Below are positions 1-10,430 of a stretch of DNA of 64,000 bases, piece by piece. Origin of the DNA: Phocoena phocoena (lineage: Eukaryota; Chordata; Mammalia; Artiodactyla; Phocoenidae). The notes under the pieces were generated by a model, which was given only the letters and a program-made list of their open reading frames with translations, had not been told where the DNA came from and searched no databases. The translations under genes and the position numbers were made by a program. The stretch spans positions 310,001 through 374,000 of the forward strand of contig NW_027077394.1 in NCBI RefSeq assembly GCF_963924675.1, in the 5' to 3' direction. The first letter of the stretch is position 1; each line of letters begins with the position of its first letter.

Positions 1-896
1 TTCACTGTCTTTGTGTTTTGTTTTCGAAATTTATTTTGATAATGGGATTTATCGGATTTTCACTGCTGCATTTCGGCCGCAGTACACCCGCTTGATTCTC
101 TTACGGAGACATATATATCCATGGGTTTTAAGATTCTTCCTAGTCAGGTATATTCCTAGGCGTTGAATATGTGGTGTTGGGTCCATTTCGTTGAGCAAGG
201 AGTAGGTCTTGTCTATTACATATTTGGCTTATGGAAAGTTATCTGTGCTAATTTCAGTCTCTGGTTTTATGCAGCACCCCAAGGCACCTTTCCCCATAAG
301 CAAGCACTAGTTGGTTTTCTAAATTTGAGACCCTGTTCTGTTTTGTAATTCAGTTCATGTGTAGTCAAGTTTACTTTCCGTGTATTAGTGATATCTTATG
401 ATGTTTCTTTTTCTGTGTGACGTAGTTCACGTAGAATCACCGTACCTGCATCCACTCACTATGCCTCTACGGGCCTGATGACACAGATTTCATTGCTGAG
501 TGATATTGCTTTGCAAGTACGTGCCACAACTTCTTTATCCATTTTTTGCTTTCCGGGATATTTACCTGGTACTGTAGACGAGCTTCTTGTGAACACAGCC
601 GTCCCAAACTTTGGGGTGGCTCTCTGTTTTTGATTTTAATTTCCCTAAGCAATAGGACCATAAGTGCAATTGCCATAGGCTGTGTTGCTTTATTTCTTAC
701 GTGTTTCAGGAAACACCATACACTTCTCCAGGGTGGCTGTTCACAATTTACATCCTGCCAATCAGCATAACAAGGCTCCCTCTTCTCCATATCCTGTCCT
801 ACCTTTCTGGATTTTACACTTTTTTCAGATGGCCCTTTTGGCCGGGGAGCAGTGAGACTTCATTTTAGTGCAGATTTCCTTTACAGGCTTGCTTGG
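1..896. repeat. Partial satellite unit, chimeric
   Basis: Bases 1-465 match 48,704-49,168 without a difference that I can see, including the private variants GCATTTCGG, GCAGTACACCC and AGTTTACTTTCC. From about 472 onward the match switches to 61,402 onward (offset 60,930). The L1-like part is subtype alpha (AATAGGACCATAAGTGCAA). The unit looks like the product of an exchange between two units seven repeats apart. Confidence 0.8.
370..800 (-). mobile_element. L1 3'-end-derived segment inside the satellite unit (representative)
   Basis: Read on the plus strand, this stretch follows the layout of the antisense 3' end of a mammalian L1: a TTAGTGATATCTTATGATGT block, then TTTCATTGCTGAGTGATATT, CACAACTTCTTTATCCATTT, CATAAGTGCAATTGCC and TCTCCAGGGTGGCTG. 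The same order is seen, better preserved, in the real L1 at 11,288-12,003. The minus-strand translation of 467-790 includes KKWIKKLWHV and YHSAMKS, which match the ORF2p C-terminal motif WIKKMWHIYTMEYYSALK seen in the L1 at 18,907-19,119. The segment recurs in every full satellite unit, about 100-530 bp before each palindrome. It is too diverged to be functional. My inference is that an ancient L1 fragment was built into the satellite founder. Confidence 0.75.
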
Positions 897-968
897 TTGG
901 CCAAAAAGGGCGTATGCGATTTTTCCTGAATATATTCAGGAAAAAACGCATACGCCCTTTTTGGCCAA
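897..968. repeat. 72-bp palindrome (representative of one per satellite unit)
   Basis: The arms are TTGGCCAAAAAGGGCGTATG... and its reverse complement, around a self-complementary centre CCTGAATATATTCAGG flanked by T6/A6. This copy has one arm mismatch (GCGATTTTT). Many units are perfect over all 72 bp, including 2,644, 24,370, 44,360, 49,600, 51,346, 53,093 and 63,574. Imperfect copies start at 4,393, 6,131, 12,730, 20,879, 22,624, 26,119, 27,857, 34,463, 42,614, 46,106, 47,853, 54,840, 58,336, 60,083 and 61,827; 56,586 is symmetric with a base change in both arms. Right-arm remnants alone lie at 18,493 and 40,227. The DNA could extrude a cruciform and any transcript would fold into a long hairpin. 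The outer TTGGCCAAAAAG resembles, from memory, the end of a cetartiodactyl mariner element. Confidence 0.92.
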
Positions 969-2643
969 GTGCATCATTGTCGACGTTCTGCCTCTTTTCC
1001 TATGCTTTCAGGGCAATTCCAGTCTACCCCCTGCAATCGTTTTCCTGAAATTCTGCCCCGCTTTCAAGTCCCCTTCGCAGGCTTTCTTCAATATACTTTT
1101 GGAAGATAGCTGTCATTTATAACTCTGCAGGTTTGTGAATTACAGTGCCCCTGAGCTCCTTTCTTCAACTCGCTTTCTTGTGAGCTGGGCACAAAACCGC
1201 AGGATTGCTTCAGGCCCTAATCTGTTTCCAGCAGGGCACGCTGAGCCTTTGGTTAATTCCTCTTCCTGGTGGGAAATGAGCGTTACACTTGCCCGTGCAG
1301 ACACCTACAGCTAGTCTCTCATTGGTTCTCCCTATTCCTGTTCGTCTTGCACAGAAATTGCAAGCTGTGCCAAAGAGGAGATTAAAGGCACTGACTCTCC
1401 AATTGAGGAGAGTGTTAGTAAAGCATTTGGAATGGTGAACCCGAGGACCAGGATACGAAAATTGACATGCATTTTAAATCGTTTTCCAATCACACGGTGG
1501 ACGATACTCTGGGTTTCCCATGAATGTTTTAGCTGGAGGAAGAATCCCTTGAACCTGGAGAGTTGGGACCCATGGAATGGGTACCATGTAGTATGACTTC
1601 AAAGGGTCTGCATTTGCTCACCGAAACTCACCAATGCTATCAGCCTGAAGTGTCCAGCCTTATGTCTCAACCAGCTCTGGGTGTAGATGTGGTCAATCCC
1701 CGTTGCATCACATGCTCTGAGTGAATTATTTAAGAATTGCTCTCTATTTCACTGTCTTTGTGTTTTGTTTTCGAAATTTATTTGGATAATTGGATTTATC
1801 GGATTTTCACTGCTGCGTTTCGGCCGTTGTACACACGCTCGATTCTCTTATGGAGACATATATATCCATGGGTTTTAAGATTCTTCCTAGTCAGGTATAT
1901 TCCTAGGCGTTGAATATGTGGTGTTGGGTCCATTTCGTTGAGCAAGGGGTAGCTCTTTTCTATTACATATTTGGCTTATGGAAAGTTATCTGTGCTAATT
2001 CCAGTCTCTGGTTTTATGCAGCACCCCAACGCACCTTTCCCCATAAGCAAGCACTAGTTGGTTTTCTAAATTTGAGACCCTGTTCTGTTTTGTAATTCAG
2101 TTCATGTGTAGTCAAGTTTACATTCCGTGTATTAGTGATATCTTATGATGTTTCTTTTTCCGTGTGACATATTTCACGTAGAATCACCATACCTGCATAC
2201 ATTCACTATGCCACTATGGGCCTGATGACACAGATTTCATTGATGAGTGATATTGCATTGTACGTACGTGCCACAACTTCTTTATCCATTTTTTGCTTTC
2301 TAGGATATTTACCTGATACTGTAGACGAGCTTCTTGTGAACACAGCCGTCCCAAATATTGGGGTGGCTGTCTGTTTTTGATTTTAATTTCTGTAAGCTAT
2401 AGGACCATAAGTGGAAGTGCCATAGGCTGTGTTGCTTTGTTTCTTATGTGTTTCAGGAAACACCATACACTTCTCCAGGGTGGCTGCTGGCAATTTACAT
2501 CCTGCCAATCAGCATAACAAGGCTCCCTGTTTTCCATATCCTGTCCTACCTTTCTGGATTTTACGCTTTTTTCAGATGGCCCTTTTGCCTGGGGGGCAGT
2601 GAGACTTCATTGTAGTGCAGATTTCCTTTACAGGCTTGCTTGG
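897..2643. repeat. Satellite unit, 1,747 bp
   Basis: Full-length unit counted from palindrome to palindrome. It is almost identical to 61,827-63,573. The L1-like part is subtype beta (CTATAGGACCATAAGTGGAA). From about 2,218 onward its right-hand part also matches 23,944 onward, which marks the left edge of the duplicated module. Confidence 0.85.
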
Positions 2644-4392
2644 TTGGCCAAAAAGGGCGTATGCGTTTTTTCCTGAATATATTCAGGAAAAAACGCATAC
2701 GCCCTTTTTGGCCAAGTGTATCATTGTTGTCGTTGTGCCTCTTTTCCTATGATTTCAGGGCAATTCCAGTCTACCCCCTGCAATCGTTTTCCTGAAATTC
2801 TGCCCCGCTTTCAAGTCCCCTTCGCAGGCTTACTTCAATATATTTTTGGAGGATAGCTGTCATTTATAACTCTGCAGGTTTGTGAATTACAGTGCCCCTG
2901 AGCTCCTTTCTTCAACTCGCTTTCTTGTGAGCTGGGCACAAAACCGCAGGATTGCTTCAGGCCTTAATCTGTTTCCGGCAGGGCACGCTGAGCCTTTGGT
3001 TAATTCCTCTTCCTGGTGGGCAATGAGCGTTACATTTGCCCGTGCAGACACCTATAGCTAGTCTCTCATTGGTTCTCTCTATTCCTGTTCATCTTGCACA
3101 GAAATTGCAAGCTGTGCCAAAGAGGAGGTTAAAGGCACTGACTCTCCAAGCGGGGAGAGTGTTAGTAAAGCATCTGGAATGGTGAACCCGAGGACCAGGA
3201 TACGAAAACTGAGATGCATTTTAAATCGTTTCCCAATCACACGGTTGACGATACTCTGGGTTTCCGATGCATGTTTTAGCTGGAGGAAGAATCCCTTGAA
3301 CCTGGAGAGTTGGGATCCATGGAATGGGTACCATGCAGTATGACTTCAAAGGGTCTGCATTTGCTCACCGAAACTCACCAATGCTATCAGCCTGAATTGT
3401 CCAGCCTTATGTCTCAACCAGCTCTGGGTGTAGATGTGTTAAATCCCGGTTGCATCACATGCCCTGAGTGAATTATTTAAGAATTGCTCTCTATTTCACT
3501 GTCTTTGTGTTTTCTTTTCGAAATTTATTTTGATAATGGGGATTATCGGATTTTCACTGATGCGTTTATGCCACTGTACACTGGCTTGATTCTCTTACGG
3601 AGACATATAAATCCATGGGTTTTAAGATTCTACCTAGTCAGGTATATTCTTAGGCGTTGAATATGTGGTGTTGAGTCCATTTCGTTGAGCAAAGAGTAGG
3701 TCTTGTCTATTACATATTTGGCTTATGGAATGTTATCTGTGCTAATTTCAGTCTCTGTTTTTATGCAGCACCACAACGCACCTTTCCCCATAAGCAAGCA
3801 CAAGTTGGTTTTCTAAATTTGCGACCCTGTTCTGTTTTGTAATTCAGTTCATGTGTAGTCAAGTTTACATTCCGTGTATTAGTGATATCTTATGATGTTT
3901 CTTTTTCTGTGTGACGTAGTTCACGTAGAATCACCGTACCTGCATCCACTCACTTTGCCGCTACGGGCCTGATGACACAGATTTCATTGCTGAGTGATAT
4001 TCCTTTGTACGTACCTACCACAAACTCTTTATACAGTTTTTGCCTTCTGCAATATTTACCTGGTAGTGTAGACGAGCTTCTTGTGAACACAGCCGTACCA
4101 AACTTTGTGGTGGCTGTCTGTTTTTGATTTTAATTTCCCTAATCTATAGGACCATAATTGGAAGTGTCATAGGCTGTGTTGCTTTGTTTCTTACGTTTTT
4201 CAGGAAACACCATACACTTCTCCAGGGTGGCTGTTGGAAATTTACATCCTGCCAATCAGCATAACAAGGCTCCCTGTTCTCAATGTCCTGTCCTGCCTTT
4301 CTGGATTTTACACTTTTATCAGGTGGCCCTTTTGCCAGGTAGGGGCAGTGAGACTGCATTTTAGTGCAGATTTCCTTTATAGGCTTGCTTGT
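2644..4392. repeat. Satellite unit, 1,749 bp
   Basis: Nearly identical to 24,370-26,118. Its L1-like part carries a third variant (CTATAGGACCATAATTGGAA), found only in this unit and its duplicate. Confidence 0.85.
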
Positions 4393-6130
4393 TTGACACA
4401 AAAGGGCGTATGCATTTTTTCCTGAATATATTCAGGAAAAAACGCATACGCCCTTTTTGGCCAAGTGCATCATTGTCCACGTTCTGCCTCTTTTCCTGTG
4501 CTTTAAGGGCAATTCCAGTCTACCCCCTGCAATCGTTTTCCTGAAATTCTGCCCCGCTTTCAAGTCCTCTTCGCAGCCTTAGTTCAGTATATTTTTGGAC
4601 GATAGCTTTCATTTATAACTCTGAACGTTTGTGTATGACAGTGCCCCTCAGCTACTTTTTTCAACCCCCCTTCTTGTGAGCTGGGCACAAAACCGCAGTA
4701 TTGCTTCAGGCCCCAATCTGTTTCGGGCAGGGCACTCTGATCCTTTGGCTAATTCCTCTTCCTGGTGGGAAATGAGTGTTACATTTGCCCATGCAGACAG
4801 CTACTGCTTGTCTCTCATTGTTTCTCCCTATTCCTATTCATCTTTTGAAGAAATTGTGAAATATGCCAAACAGGAGTTTAAGCGCACTGTCTCTCCAAGT
4901 GGGCAGAGTGTTAGTAAAGCATCTGGAATGGTGAACCTGTGGACCAGGATACGAAAACTGAGATGCATTTTTAATCGTTTCCCAATCACATGGTGGACCA
5001 TACTCTGGGTTTCCCAATCATGCTGTAGCTGAATAAAGAATCCCTTGAACCTGGAGAGTTGGGACCCATGGAATGGGTACCATGCAGTATAACTTCAAAG
5101 GGTCTGCATTTGCTCACAGAAACTCACCAATGCTATCAGCCCCATGTGTCCAGCCTTATGTCTCACCCAGATCTGGGTGTTGATGTGGTAAATCCAGGTT
5201 GCATCACAAGCCCTGAATGAATTATTTAAGAATTGCTCTCTATTTCACTTTCATTGTGTTTTGTTTTTGTAGTTTATTTTGATAACAGTATTTATCGGAT
5301 TTTCACTGCTTCGTTTATGCCGCTGTACACACGCTTGATTCTCTTATGGAGACATATAAGTTCATGGGTTTTAAGATTCTTACTAATCAGGTATATTCCT
5401 AGGCATTGAATATCGCGTGTTGAGTCCATTTCGTTGAGCAAGGAGTAGGCCTTGACTATTACATATTTGGCTTATGGAACGGTATCTGTGCTAATTTCAA
5501 TCTCTGGTTTTATGCAGCACCCCAACTCACCTTTCCCCTTAAGGAAGCATAAGTTGGTTTTCTTAATTTGAAACCCTCTTCTCTTTTGTAATTCAGTTCA
5601 TATGTAGCCATGTTAACATTCCATGTATTAGTAATATCTTATGTCTTTTTCTTTTTGAATTATATGACATCGAATGATCACACGTAACTCCTCTGGAGTT
5701 GTTACAACTGGCCGTATTTCATTGATTTCCAGGCTGAGTAATATTCCACTCTACATAAGCACCACATCTCTATCCATTTTTTCTCTGCAGAAACATTTAA
5801 GTTATATACTAGTCGAGGATCTTTTAAACAGAGAGGTGGTAAACATTGGGGTGCCTGTGTCCTCTCGATTTTTGTTTTTCCCAAGATATACTTCCATGAG
5901 TGCAAGTGCCCTGTGCTCGGTAGCTCATTTTTTAGATGCTTTAGTAAACACAATAGACTTATCCAGAGTGACCGTTGGCAATATACATTTCCACTATAAG
6001 TCTCACAGGGCTCCCTTTTCTCCTTGCCCTGTCCTGCATTTCTGGTGTTTACACTTTATGAGGACGGCTCTTCTGACTGATGCAAAGTGATATGTTTTGT
6101 AGAATTGATTTCCAGTGCCCACCTGTTTTG
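4393..6130. repeat. Diverged satellite unit, 1,738 bp
   Basis: The left palindrome arm is damaged (TTGACACAAAAGGGCG instead of TTGGCCAAAAAGGGCG). From about 5,650 the sequence is strongly diverged, but the minus-strand translation at 5,702-5,953 still carries the L1 ORF2-like stretch KKWIEMW...VEYYSAWKS. Duplicate at 26,119-27,856. Confidence 0.75.
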
Positions 6131-6836
6131 TTGGCTAAAAAAGTGTATGCCCTTTTCTTGAATATATACAGAAAAAGACGCATACACCCTTTTTGGCCAA
6201 CTGCAATGTTGGCAATGTTCAGCCCCTTTTCTTGTGCTTAATGGCGAGTCCTTTCTACCTCTTCCAATCCCTTTCCTGCCATTCTCCGTTGCTTACAAGT
6301 CCTTTTCTCTGACTTTCCTCAAGACATTTTTCAGTGATAGATATTTTCAACTCTGCAGTTTCGTGAATTTTAGTGCCCCTGAGTTCCATTTTCCAACTTG
6401 TGTTTATGGGAACCGGCCACAAAGCATCAGGATTCCTCAAGCCCTATTCTGTTTCCATGGGCAACCCTAGCCTTTGGTCAATTCGTCTTCCTGATTGGAA
6501 ATTAGAGTGACATGTGCCTGTCCGAACACCTAGGACTTGTCTCTCATTGTTCCTCCTCCTTCCGCTTCATCCTCTGCACAAATTCCATACTGTATGCAAC
6601 AGGATGTTGACAGTGCTGACATCTCCAAGTGGGGAGACTCTTAGTAAAGACGCTGGAGTGGTGAACCCTAGCACCAAGAGATGAGGAGATGAGATGCCTT
6701 TTCCAAACTTTTCCCGATCAGACCGTATACCATTCTCTGGGTGTGACAGGTATGTTTTAGGTGTAGGAAGGGTCCCATTCATGTGAGGAGAACACCAGGG
6801 GATTTTCAATATCAGTGTCTCTCCGCAACCCAAACT
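6131..6836. repeat. Degenerate satellite unit, partial (array edge)
   Basis: A 70-bp imperfect palindrome at 6,131-6,200 is followed by recognisable but degraded satellite landmarks: a GTGAATTTTAGTGCCCCTGAG block, CCAAGTGGGGAGA, and GGTATGTTTTAGGTG. The satellite match fades between about 6,780 and 6,840. Duplicate at 27,857-28,562. Confidence 0.65.
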
Positions 6837-6989
6837 GGGGAATTTTTTAAGCTACGGCTACACACATGTTCATTAAGGGCCTTGGGAAGTAGGCAGAGTC
6901 CAAACTTTAGATGATTGAAGTCTTCAGGGTCAGAAGCACTCACCACTGTCTTCCCTTAGGTTCCATTTTTACTGTCATTGATGGATGAT
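6837..6989. other. Captured island, left edge: no recognisable feature
   Basis: Ordinary AT-rich mammalian sequence between the last degraded satellite and an L1 scrap. I see no coding or repeat signature. Duplicate at 28,563-28,715. Confidence 0.4.
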
Positions 6990-7180
6990 GTCAATAAAAA
7001 TATCTATTCTTTTTCAGATCATTTCCCCTTATAGGTTATTGCAAAATATTGAGTGTAGTTCCCTGTGCTATACAGTAGTTCCTTGCTGATGATTTCATAC
7101 ATAGCAGTGTGTATGTGTTAATCCCAAACTGTTAATTTATCCCTCCTCCTACCATTTCCCTTTGTTAATAATAAATTATA
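6990..7180 (-). mobile_element. Old L1 3' fragment, antisense
   Basis: The phrases GTTATTGCAAAATATTGAGT, GTTCCCTGTGCTATACAGTA, GTGTGTATGTGTTAATCCCA and AATTTATCCCTCCTCC match a widespread mammalian L1 3'-region text that I know in this order. It is diverged and bounded by unrelated sequence. Family assignment is from memory. Duplicate at 28,716-28,906. Confidence 0.55.
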
Positions 7181-7226
7181 AGATTTTATGCTTCTCAGAA
7201 ATGGGGGAGCTGAAAGAGAGGTATCA

Positions 7227-7250
7227 TTTTAAATGCAAAAGCATTTAAAA
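7227..7250. repeat. Small perfect hairpin (10-bp arms, 4-base loop)
   Basis: TTTTAAATGC, AAAA, GCATTTAAAA. It lies in otherwise featureless sequence, and its AT-rich arms make chance plausible. Duplicate at 28,953-28,976. Confidence 0.6.
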
Positions 7251-8459
7251 CAAGATTGAAGCTTTAACCAAGATTATTAGATGTACATCCTTGGAAAGAA
7301 GTCACTTTGTTTCTCTAATATTGACCTGACAAAGAAGACAGACCTTTTCACTGAACTTGCTTATAATAAAGTAATGGAAATATCAAATGGAAGTGTTCGA
7401 AACATCTTATTTTACCCGAGCCTTATACACTGTTCTATGTTAATTACAGTTTGGCTCACACATCTGTTCATTGAAGTTACAATGTTCTCAATTTCTGTTA
7501 CTGATCCTCCAGAGTGGACGCCAACAAGTGTCCCCCTGCCCAGTGTCATTGGAGCCAATAGATCGAGACTGAGTTTGGTTCAAAAGCAAAGGAAACTTTA
7601 TATTTTGATCAGAGAATGGAGAGGTGCTACCCTGTGGGCTGTGGGCTGGGCTGCTGTGTAGAGATCCTGTCAGAGTCACTGGGAGGGAGGGGGCTGAGCT
7701 CTCGAGGACCTGGTTGGCTGCAGCTCAGGCTCTATGTCACGGAGTCTGAACTGGGCTCCAGGAGCTGAAGTGTCATCGAGCCATTCTGCTCTAGGAAATC
7801 TGGTCTGAAGTGCCGGGTGTGGAACCTCTGTATGCGAGACCCTAGGAGCACCTGAAATTAGACAAAGCACAAAGGATAAAAAAGGTTAGACTTTATTTTA
7901 TTGCCCAGATTCTATTTTTATCTCCCAGGCATTTTTAAGGGGCTTTGCCTGGGACAAACTCCTCTTCTGCCTTTTGTCCCTTTCCTCATTCTTGGAGTGC
8001 TGCGGGTGCAGACCCTTCTTCTCTAACTGCTGAGTGCTGAGTTAGGAGGCCTCATACCCGTGGGCGAGGGTCAGAACTTCTCCCCAGCAGCCTCCAGGTG
8101 ACGTTGATTGTCCCCAGGCCTCCTGCCTCCCTGCTCGTCCGCCTGAGCACCAGTATTGGAAGTGTTATAGATTCTAATGACCTTTAAGGGTCCAGAAAGG
8201 AGATGTGCAGTGGCGCTGTGAGGTCCAGTTTCACCCCGCCCCACATTTGTTCAGCCACCTTAGGCTGACCATTTCTGCCAGCCTAGATGCTCTGACTGAC
8301 CGTTTCTGCCAGCCTAGATGCTCTGACCAACAGTCTGTGCTTTCTTCCATTAGGCCCCTGAATTAACGTAAAAACAGCACCAGGTGTCAGGACCCTGCCC
8401 GCTCAGCTCCCAGACAGTCCAGGGTTAGTGGTGATGAAGGATCATGATGGTCACTGAGT
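7251..8459. other. Captured island, middle: unassigned sequence
   Basis: No satellite, no recognised L1 and no convincing long reading frame. The base composition shifts from AT-rich (to about 7,600) to GC-richer (7,680-8,150). The longest plus-strand frame (7,281-7,661) shows no motif that I recognise, and a stretch of that length without stops is expected by chance. The right part could belong to the 3' portion of the ERV whose pol lies at 8,460-9,785 on the minus strand, but I see no LTR ends. Duplicate at 28,977-30,185. Confidence 0.35.
8265..8326. repeat. Tandem 31-bp duplication
   Basis: A 31-bp segment starting CTGACCATTTCTGCCAGCC is followed directly by a second copy with one substitution (CTGACCGTTTC). 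Duplicate at 29,991-30,052. Confidence 0.85.
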
Positions 8460-9785
8460 CAAGAGCCTTTGGAAGTAAACAGGAGTCCAGCCAGTCTTAT
8501 TGGCCACCATCATCAGGGTGTCTGTAGGCTTTTCTATGGTGACAGCATGATATACGGTTCCCCCGCCAAGATTATTAGCTCCCCTCTGGGTACAGTAAGT
8601 ACTGCAAGCAGTAGTCTACTCTTTTGGGACACACTCTTGTTGTTTTATGAGAGAAACTCCAGGTCAAGTGATGGTCACACGGGTCGTCATGGTGCCCCGT
8701 TGCCCCCGGTTATCTCTCTGGAGGTTGGAGTTGGAGGGCCTCCTCAATCGAGGTCAGTGTGCCCACGGAGCAAACCCTGCAACTTCAGGGCATGGTTGGG
8801 GGTTAGGATCACCACGTGGGGTCCGTTTCCCTTAGAAGGGAGGTGGCCTTTTGGGCTGCTGATTTCCAGGTTTTCAGATACCACCAGTATCTTGGCCAGT
8901 TATGGCAGTGGGCCAAGCCCGTTGGTGACCATAGTTTATCCTACCTGGATGGCATTCTTGCATTGTTCCATTTCAAGTGGTCCCAGTTTTTGCACTAATG
9001 CTCCAATGGCGATTCACCTTTCACCAGGAATGTAAAGGTCAAAGGGTTTAGCTAAATTAGGGAGTTCCAGGGCAAGGGTCTGAATTGACTGCTCTTTCCA
9101 TTCTTGAAAGGCCACTTCTGGATTCTATTCAAAAGGATCATCATCTTTTCCTTTCAGTGTTTCATATAGAGGCCCAGCTAGTAGACTGTAGTTAGGGATC
9201 CAGAGGCAGGAAACCCTGGCTTCCCCAGGAACCCCTAAGCTGTCTTCTAGTTTCAGAAAGGGGTAAGGCTATAAATTGTTTCTTCCCTTTCCTGGGATGG
9301 GCTTCTCCGACCTTCTGTGAGAATGAAGCCCAGGCAGGTCACCGTAGTCTGTGATATTTGAGCTTTTTCGTGGACAACTTCTATCCTTTATTGGCTTGGT
9401 AGTTCTGAGGCCTCCTTAGTAGGGCTGGCGATCAGAATGTTGTCTGAATATTGAAGGAGTGTTTCCTTTTCCAGAGGTAGAAGTTTTAGGTCTTTAGCTG
9501 AGCTTTCCCCAAAGATGGTGTGGGAATTTTTGAACCCTTGGGGCAAGACAGCCTGGAAGTATTGTTTTAGTTGTATGTTGAGTCCTGTCACTGACAAGCC
9601 AAAATTTCTTGTGACTCTGGGACTAATGGAATACAAAAGAAGGCATCATTGAAGAGTAATACAGAATACCAAGTCCTGGTGGTTGGTAGAATGACCAGCA
9701 GGGTGTAGGATTTAGGAACTACTGGAGGTATATCCTCAGTGGCTTCACTGACTGTCCTGACATCCTTTACCAGGACTCCAGCAGC
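8460..9785 (-). pseudogene. Broken endogenous retrovirus pol fragment (gammaretrovirus-like RT and downstream region)
   Basis: Read on the minus strand from about 9,785 down, successive short frames resemble class I (gammaretrovirus-like) reverse transcriptase. They include EDIPPVVPKSYTLL, then DAFFCIPLVPESQ near 9,650 (the A-motif region), VLPQGFKNS, and LLQYSDNILIA in place of the usual YxDD catalytic box. Further down, near 8,940-9,110, ALELPNLAKPFDLYIP and GALVQKLGP match the connection region after RT. The frame changes between the A motif and LPQG. In-frame stops follow, for example after DDPFE near 9,115 and just after the stretch ending at 9,388. The second catalytic aspartate is replaced (YSDN). 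No gag, env or LTR was recognised. The copy is dead and antisense to the window. It is the most gene-like piece in the captured island. Duplicate at 30,186-31,511. Confidence 0.8.
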
Positions 9786-9983
9786 CCATGGGGCTCTCGA
9801 GGTCAGGCCAATCCCAGGATATGGAGCTCACCTGGGCAGGTACCCTACCCCCACCCCAGCCCACGGGGCTCTCGTGTTCAGGCCCCTCCCAGGATATGGG
9901 ATTCCCTGGGCAGGTCCTCTGCAGTCCATGGGGCTCCCGTGGTCAGGCCCCTCCCAGGATACAGAGCTACCCTTGCAGGTACC
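9785..9983. repeat. Three-copy minisatellite (65-75 bp)
   Basis: Copies start at 9,785, 9,860 and 9,925. Each runs CC(A/C)TGGGGCTC.CG.GGTCAGGCC, then TCCCAGGATA, and ends in a GCAGGT-like phrase. A C-rich filler lengthens the first interval. The long plus-strand frame across 9,739-10,299 arises from this repeat and is not a credible gene. Duplicate at 31,511-31,709. Confidence 0.75.
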
Positions 9984-10430
9984 TTGGCAGGGCTGGGCAC
10001 ACAGTAACCGTGCACATAGCCCTCATTGCAGAGCACTCCCAGCTCACCTGTCGCTCAGATCTGACACAGAGCACCTCAGAGCAGGACTTGAACTAACAAA
10101 CAGCAGCTCTGACAGGTCTGTGACCCTGGGCATCACTCTGTGCGGCCTCCTCCACCTGGTCTTCCAGAGACTTCCACTGCACCCGGGGCACCAGGCCTCT
10201 GTCTCCAACCACCACCCACCCCTCCTCTCCCTGACTCCTGGGTTCCTCTCATTAGGAGAGGGTTTTCTTGAAGTTGTCTCCCACTCATGGGCCAGATAAT
10301 ATAATTAGAAAACAAGCCAGAGCTGCAGCCCCTTGTCTATCCTGACTCTCAGGAGCCCACACCTGTTCCTTGGACCTGGCCAATTCAGCAAGTTCCATTT
10401 TCTGCAACTGTGAGCCCCTGAGGGGTGATT
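9984..10430. other. Captured island: unassigned GC-rich sequence
   Basis: Unique-looking sequence with no repeat or motif that I recognise. It leads into the promoter-like stretch to its right. Duplicate at 31,710-32,156. Confidence 0.35.

Larger units (their letters stand above)
1..6836. repeat. Satellite array block I (~1,747-bp units; common cetacean satellite-like)
   Basis: Landmarks recur every 1,738-1,749 bp: the 72-bp palindrome begins at 897, 2,644, 4,393 and 6,131, and the phrase TTGAATATGTGGTG recurs at about 165, 1,912 and 3,660. The first two units are close to the consensus seen later in the window. Divergence rises steadily rightwards, and by 5,650-6,836 the unit is recognisable only by order of landmarks (L1-like stretch, palindrome, GGTGAACCC block). 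The period matches what is known of the common cetacean satellite (about 1,750 bp outside dolphins). That identification rests on period and context and was not confirmed by a search. Such satellites lie in heterochromatin and have no coding role. The rightward decay looks like an old array edge next to the captured island. Confidence 0.88.

Noticed and set aside
165..350. A 61-codon frame (starting MNMWCWVHFVEQ) conserved in many units
   Set aside because: Conservation follows the whole satellite unit and not the codons; there is no expression signal and no known family.
467..790. A 107-codon minus-strand frame repeated in several satellite units
   Set aside because: It is the decayed L1 ORF2-like part of the satellite, disrupted in most units and without a start or promoter context.
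7227..7250. Hairpin as a possible small-RNA precursor or regulatory site
   Set aside because: The arms are only 10 bp and AT-rich, in featureless sequence; chance is enough.
8469..9035. A 188-codon plus-strand frame
   Set aside because: It is the opposite-strand shadow of the ERV pol remnant, whose minus-strand motifs are convincing.
9739..10299. A 186-codon plus-strand frame
   Set aside because: It spans the minisatellite and the antisense ERV edge, and the repetition explains its length and composition.
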